Source: Dehalococcoidia bacterium
GTDB lineage: Bacteria > Chloroflexota > Dehalococcoidia > Lucifugimonadales > JAGWBF01
Assembly (NCBI GenBank): GCA_021296025.1
Contig: JAGWBF010000073.1
Span: 3,614-11,297, forward strand
Length of the DNA stretch: 7,684 nucleotides
Direction: 5' to 3'
Both the position numbers and the translations under genes were made by a program. The notes under the pieces are model-generated. The model was not told where the DNA came from. It saw only the letters and a list, made by a program, of their open reading frames with translations, and searched no databases. Positions within the stretch are counted from its first letter, which is position 1, and the number at the start of each line of letters is the position of its first letter. This document shows positions 5,843-7,684 of this stretch, piece after piece.

Positions 5843-7042
5843 ATGAAGGTGATGGTGATAGGCTCGGGGGCTAGAGAGCATGCCTTGGTGTGGAAGCTCA
5901 ATGCCAGCCCTCAGGTTGACTCCATTATCACGGTCCCCGGCAACGGCGGCACATCTTCCCTTAGCGCCAACGTTGCGGCCCCGCTCACTGACCTTGCAGG
6001 GCTGGCGGCCATTGCCCACAGTCACGATGTAGATTTCACTATCGTGGGGCCGGACAATCCTCTGGCCGACGGTGTGGTCGATCTGTTCCAGGAGCAAGGC
6101 TTGCCTGTGTTCGGCCCCAGCCAGGAAGCTGCCCGCATCGAATGGAGCAAGTCCTTCGCCGGCAAGCTGATGGAGGACAACAGCATCCCCCATCCCGCAC
6201 GAAGGGTGTTTGATCAGTACGCTAACGCTCGAGATTATGTAAACAAACATAGCGGGCCTATCGTTGTGAAGGCCGATGGATTGGCCCTGGGCAAGGGAGT
6301 CTTCGTATGCTCTGACCAGGAGGAAGCCCTTGGGGCGTTGGATCAGTGCATGGTAGCCAGGACCTTTGGGACGGCCGGAGATAGGGTTGTGTTGGAGGAG
6401 TACCTGGAGGGGCAGGAAGTCAGCGTGTTCGCCTTCTCCGATGGAGCAAACATCTCCCCGCTCATCGCAGCCTCCGACCACAAGCGCATTCGTGATGGCG
6501 ACAAAGGGCCGAACACGGGAGGTATGGGCAGCTATGCCGTACCCGAGTTCTGGAAGAAGAAGCTGGAGCAGGAAGTTGGTGACACCCTCGTGGCCCCGAC
6601 CATCAATGCCCTGGCCGAGCTTGGTACCCCCGTCAAAGGGATGCTCTATGCCGGCCTGATCGTTACACCTTCTGGCCCGCGTGTCCTGGAGTTTAATGCC
6701 CGGTTCGGAGACCCGGAGGCCCAGGTGATCCTTCCTCTGCTGGAGACGGACCTGCTGGACGCCGTGGTGGCATGCGCCGACGGCAACCTCGGTAGAATGG
6801 ACGTTTGCTGGCGCAAGGGAAGCTGCGTGGGCGTGGTCCTCGCTTCTCCTGGGTACCCAGGAGACTATGCGACTGGGTACGAGATAGATGGGTTGGGCGA
6901 TCTGGATGAGGATGTACTAGCCTTTCATGCCGGGACGATGCTGGAAAGCAGACCGACCGGCGATGTGCTGGTGACCAGCGGGGGCCGGGTGATGACTATA
7001 GTGGCCCAGGGGTCTAGCCTCGAGGAAGCCATAAGGAAGTGA
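5843..7042 (+). CDS. purD: Phosphoribosylamine-glycine ligase (GAR synthetase), ended early by an in-frame TGA
   Basis: ATP-grasp enzyme joining glycine to 5-phosphoribosylamine, the second step of de novo purine synthesis. From ATG 5843 (GTG 5840 is the alternative) it runs 399 residues to TGA 7040-7042. Motifs: VIGSGAREHAL (5-15), VPGNGGT (31-37), KSFAGKLM (103-110), ATP-grasp VVKADGLALGKGV (141-153), GPNTGGMG (222-229), LEFNARFGDPE (282-292) with the metal ligands. The family is usually 420-430 residues and ends with a conserved tail of the kind AYxxVxxIxFxGxxYRxDI. That tail is present here in the same frame immediately after the TGA, giving 427 residues if the stop were read through. So either the gene has a nonsense change or sequence error, or the stop is suppressed. 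The catalytic core is complete. It probably forms an operon with guaA and the downstream gene. Confidence 0.93.
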   Translation: MKVMVIGSGAREHALVWKLNASPQVDSIITVPGNGGTSSLSANVAAPLTDLAGLAAIAHSHDVDFTIVGPDNPLADGVVDLFQEQGLPVFGPSQEAARIEWSKSFAGKLMEDNSIPHPARRVFDQYANARDYVNKHSGPIVVKADGLALGKGVFVCSDQEEALGALDQCMVARTFGTAGDRVVLEEYLEGQEVSVFAFSDGANISPLIAASDHKRIRDGDKGPNTGGMGSYAVPEFWKKKLEQEVGDTLVAPTINALAELGTPVKGMLYAGLIVTPSGPRVLEFNARFGDPEAQVILPLLETDLLDAVVACADGNLGRMDVCWRKGSCVGVVLASPGYPGDYATGYEIDGLGDLDEDVLAFHAGTMLESRPTGDVLVTSGGRVMTIVAQGSSLEEAIRK

Positions 7043-7126
7043 TATGACAACGTCGGCAGGGTCAGCTTTCCCGGCGTCCAGTACCGAAGCGACAACGCCG
7101 CTCCAGGCGACTCAGTGGTGCGATGA
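7043..7126 (+). pseudogene. purD: Cut-off C-terminal tail of purD, in frame beyond the TGA
   Basis: Reading on in the purD frame after TGA 7040-7042 gives 27 codons and then TGA 7124-7126. The peptide begins YDNVGRVSFPGVQYRSD, which matches the conserved end of PurD (Y..V..I.F.G..YR.D). The Tyr falls directly after the stop codon, where the family usually has Ala-Tyr. The terminal TGA overlaps the next gene's ATG as ATGA at 7123-7126, the normal arrangement for coupled genes, so this was most likely the original purD end. No reading-frame shift is involved: only the one codon breaks the gene. Confidence 0.75.
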
Positions 7127-7684
7127 CAGGCCGCCCAGAGTCGATAAAAGATCCGACGGTCACGGCACTCGTTCTAAAGGGAAGGCCCCCTATAGCGAGT
7201 CTGGTGGGGGCGTATCGTGCCCAGCTGCCGTTCATGTCCCCAATGGACCGTTGGGACCGCCTCTCCCAGTTCCGAGGATGGCTCCAACAGGACGGTCTAC
7301 CCAACTTGTCCACGGAGCAGGCCCACATCCTGTACTCCGCCAGCGGCGGCCGCAAAATGAAGGAGTTCAAGACCAATACCGTGGACGAGATCCGGGACTC
7401 CATCGACTTCCTGCTGTACGACCCTCTGAGCCTGGACGGCCGCTTCTCAGAGTGCGTAGACCCTGAAGGCGCCTACACGCTCAAAGGATCCGGCAAGGGA
7501 TTCGTCTCATACCTGCTATGCGTGTGCTATCCCCAGTTATTCGGGCACTGGTCGTCCTACTCAGACAGGTCTCTGTCTCTGCTGGGCATAGCCCGCCCCA
7601 AGGCGCGTAAGCTGGTCCAGGGTCAGGGCACAACTTATGTCCAGTACCTTGATCTGCTCTGGTCGGTGAGAAGGGCAGCAGGCA
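7123..7684 (+). CDS. Unidentified protein, 5' part (continues off the right edge)
   Basis: ATG 7123 opens a frame that stays open for 187 residues to the window end. Its ATG overlaps the distal purD stop (ATGA), which supports the start and suggests translational coupling; only a weak AGGCGA-like ribosome site precedes it. Visible features: a basic, hydrophobic N-terminus (1-35) without a clear signal peptide; a charged helical stretch MDRWDRLSQFRGWLQQD (41-57); DEIRDSIDFLLYD (88-100); then YTLKGSGKGFVSYLLCVCYPQLFGHW (118-143). The last part recalls the short GxGxxFxSxLL-xxxxPxxxxxW helical module seen in N-terminal regions of some McrB-like or restriction-associated proteins. That resemblance is from memory of the pattern and is weak. 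Nothing ties it to purine synthesis apart from its position. I do not assign a function. Confidence 0.7.
   Translation, partial: MTGRPESIKDPTVTALVLKGRPPIASLVGAYRAQLPFMSPMDRWDRLSQFRGWLQQDGLPNLSTEQAHILYSASGGRKMKEFKTNTVDEIRDSIDFLLYDPLSLDGRFSECVDPEGAYTLKGSGKGFVSYLLCVCYPQLFGHWSSYSDRSLSLLGIARPKARKLVQGQGTTYVQYLDLLWSVRRAAG

Noticed and set aside
5254..6481. Two long minus-strand open frames (5254-5901 and 5705-6481) across the guaA-purD junction
   Set aside because: Antisense to conserved coding sequence, with no family resemblance and no plausible promoter or ribosome site.
7040..7042. TGA as selenocysteine or general stop-codon reassignment
   Set aside because: PurD is not a selenoprotein family, the codon aligns with a usual Ala, no obvious hairpin follows it, and other genes here use TGG for Trp with no internal TGA.
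7044..7466. 140-residue plus-strand frame starting at ATG 7044, just after the purD TGA
   Set aside because: Its peptide is Ser/Thr/Pro-rich without family features, while the purD frame (PurD tail) and the frame starting at 7123 explain the same bases far better.

Overview
The window (about 58% G+C by eye) looks like a chromosomal housekeeping segment of a bacterium. It contains two divergent gene clusters that meet at about 4.0 kb. The archaeal-type phosphoglycerate mutase, the phosphoglycerate kinase motif style (GGGSTAEVV), and the tight mix of glycolytic, prenyl-synthase and purine genes suggest Chloroflexota, perhaps the Dehalococcoidia/SAR202 side. That assignment is an inference from protein style, because no rRNA or other phylogenetic marker is present.

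Leftward cluster (minus strand, transcribed from about 4010 to 1): a YrdC/Sua5-type threonylcarbamoyl-AMP synthase; a polyprenyl-synthase homologue whose IPP-binding and Asp-rich motifs are degenerate; phosphoglycerate kinase (pgk); and a cofactor-independent archaeal-type phosphoglycerate mutase (apgM) cut by the left edge. The gaps are 45, 2 and 14 nt, so this reads as one operon. Pgk and ApgM catalyse consecutive steps (1,3-BPG to 3-PG to 2-PG).

Rightward cluster (plus strand, from about 4045 to the right edge): GMP synthase (guaA) with an unusual N-terminal extension of about 47 residues; phosphoribosylamine-glycine ligase (purD); and an unidentified gene cut by the right edge. GuaA and PurD both act in purine nucleotide synthesis. 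Between the clusters, a compact divergent promoter region carries overlapping promoter-like elements and a 14-bp dyad (TAGCAC-AG-GTGCTA).

The most notable observations are these. (1) purD has an in-frame TGA 27 codons before its expected end. The sequence beyond the TGA still encodes the family's C-terminal tail in the same frame, and the distal stop overlaps the start of the next gene as ATGA. (2) The prenyl-synthase homologue has lost most substrate-binding residues while keeping the fold signature. (3) The divergent operon junction carries a dyad over both predicted -10 elements. I saw no mobile elements, CRISPR arrays, tRNA or rRNA genes, and no gene-free stretch longer than 300 bases.
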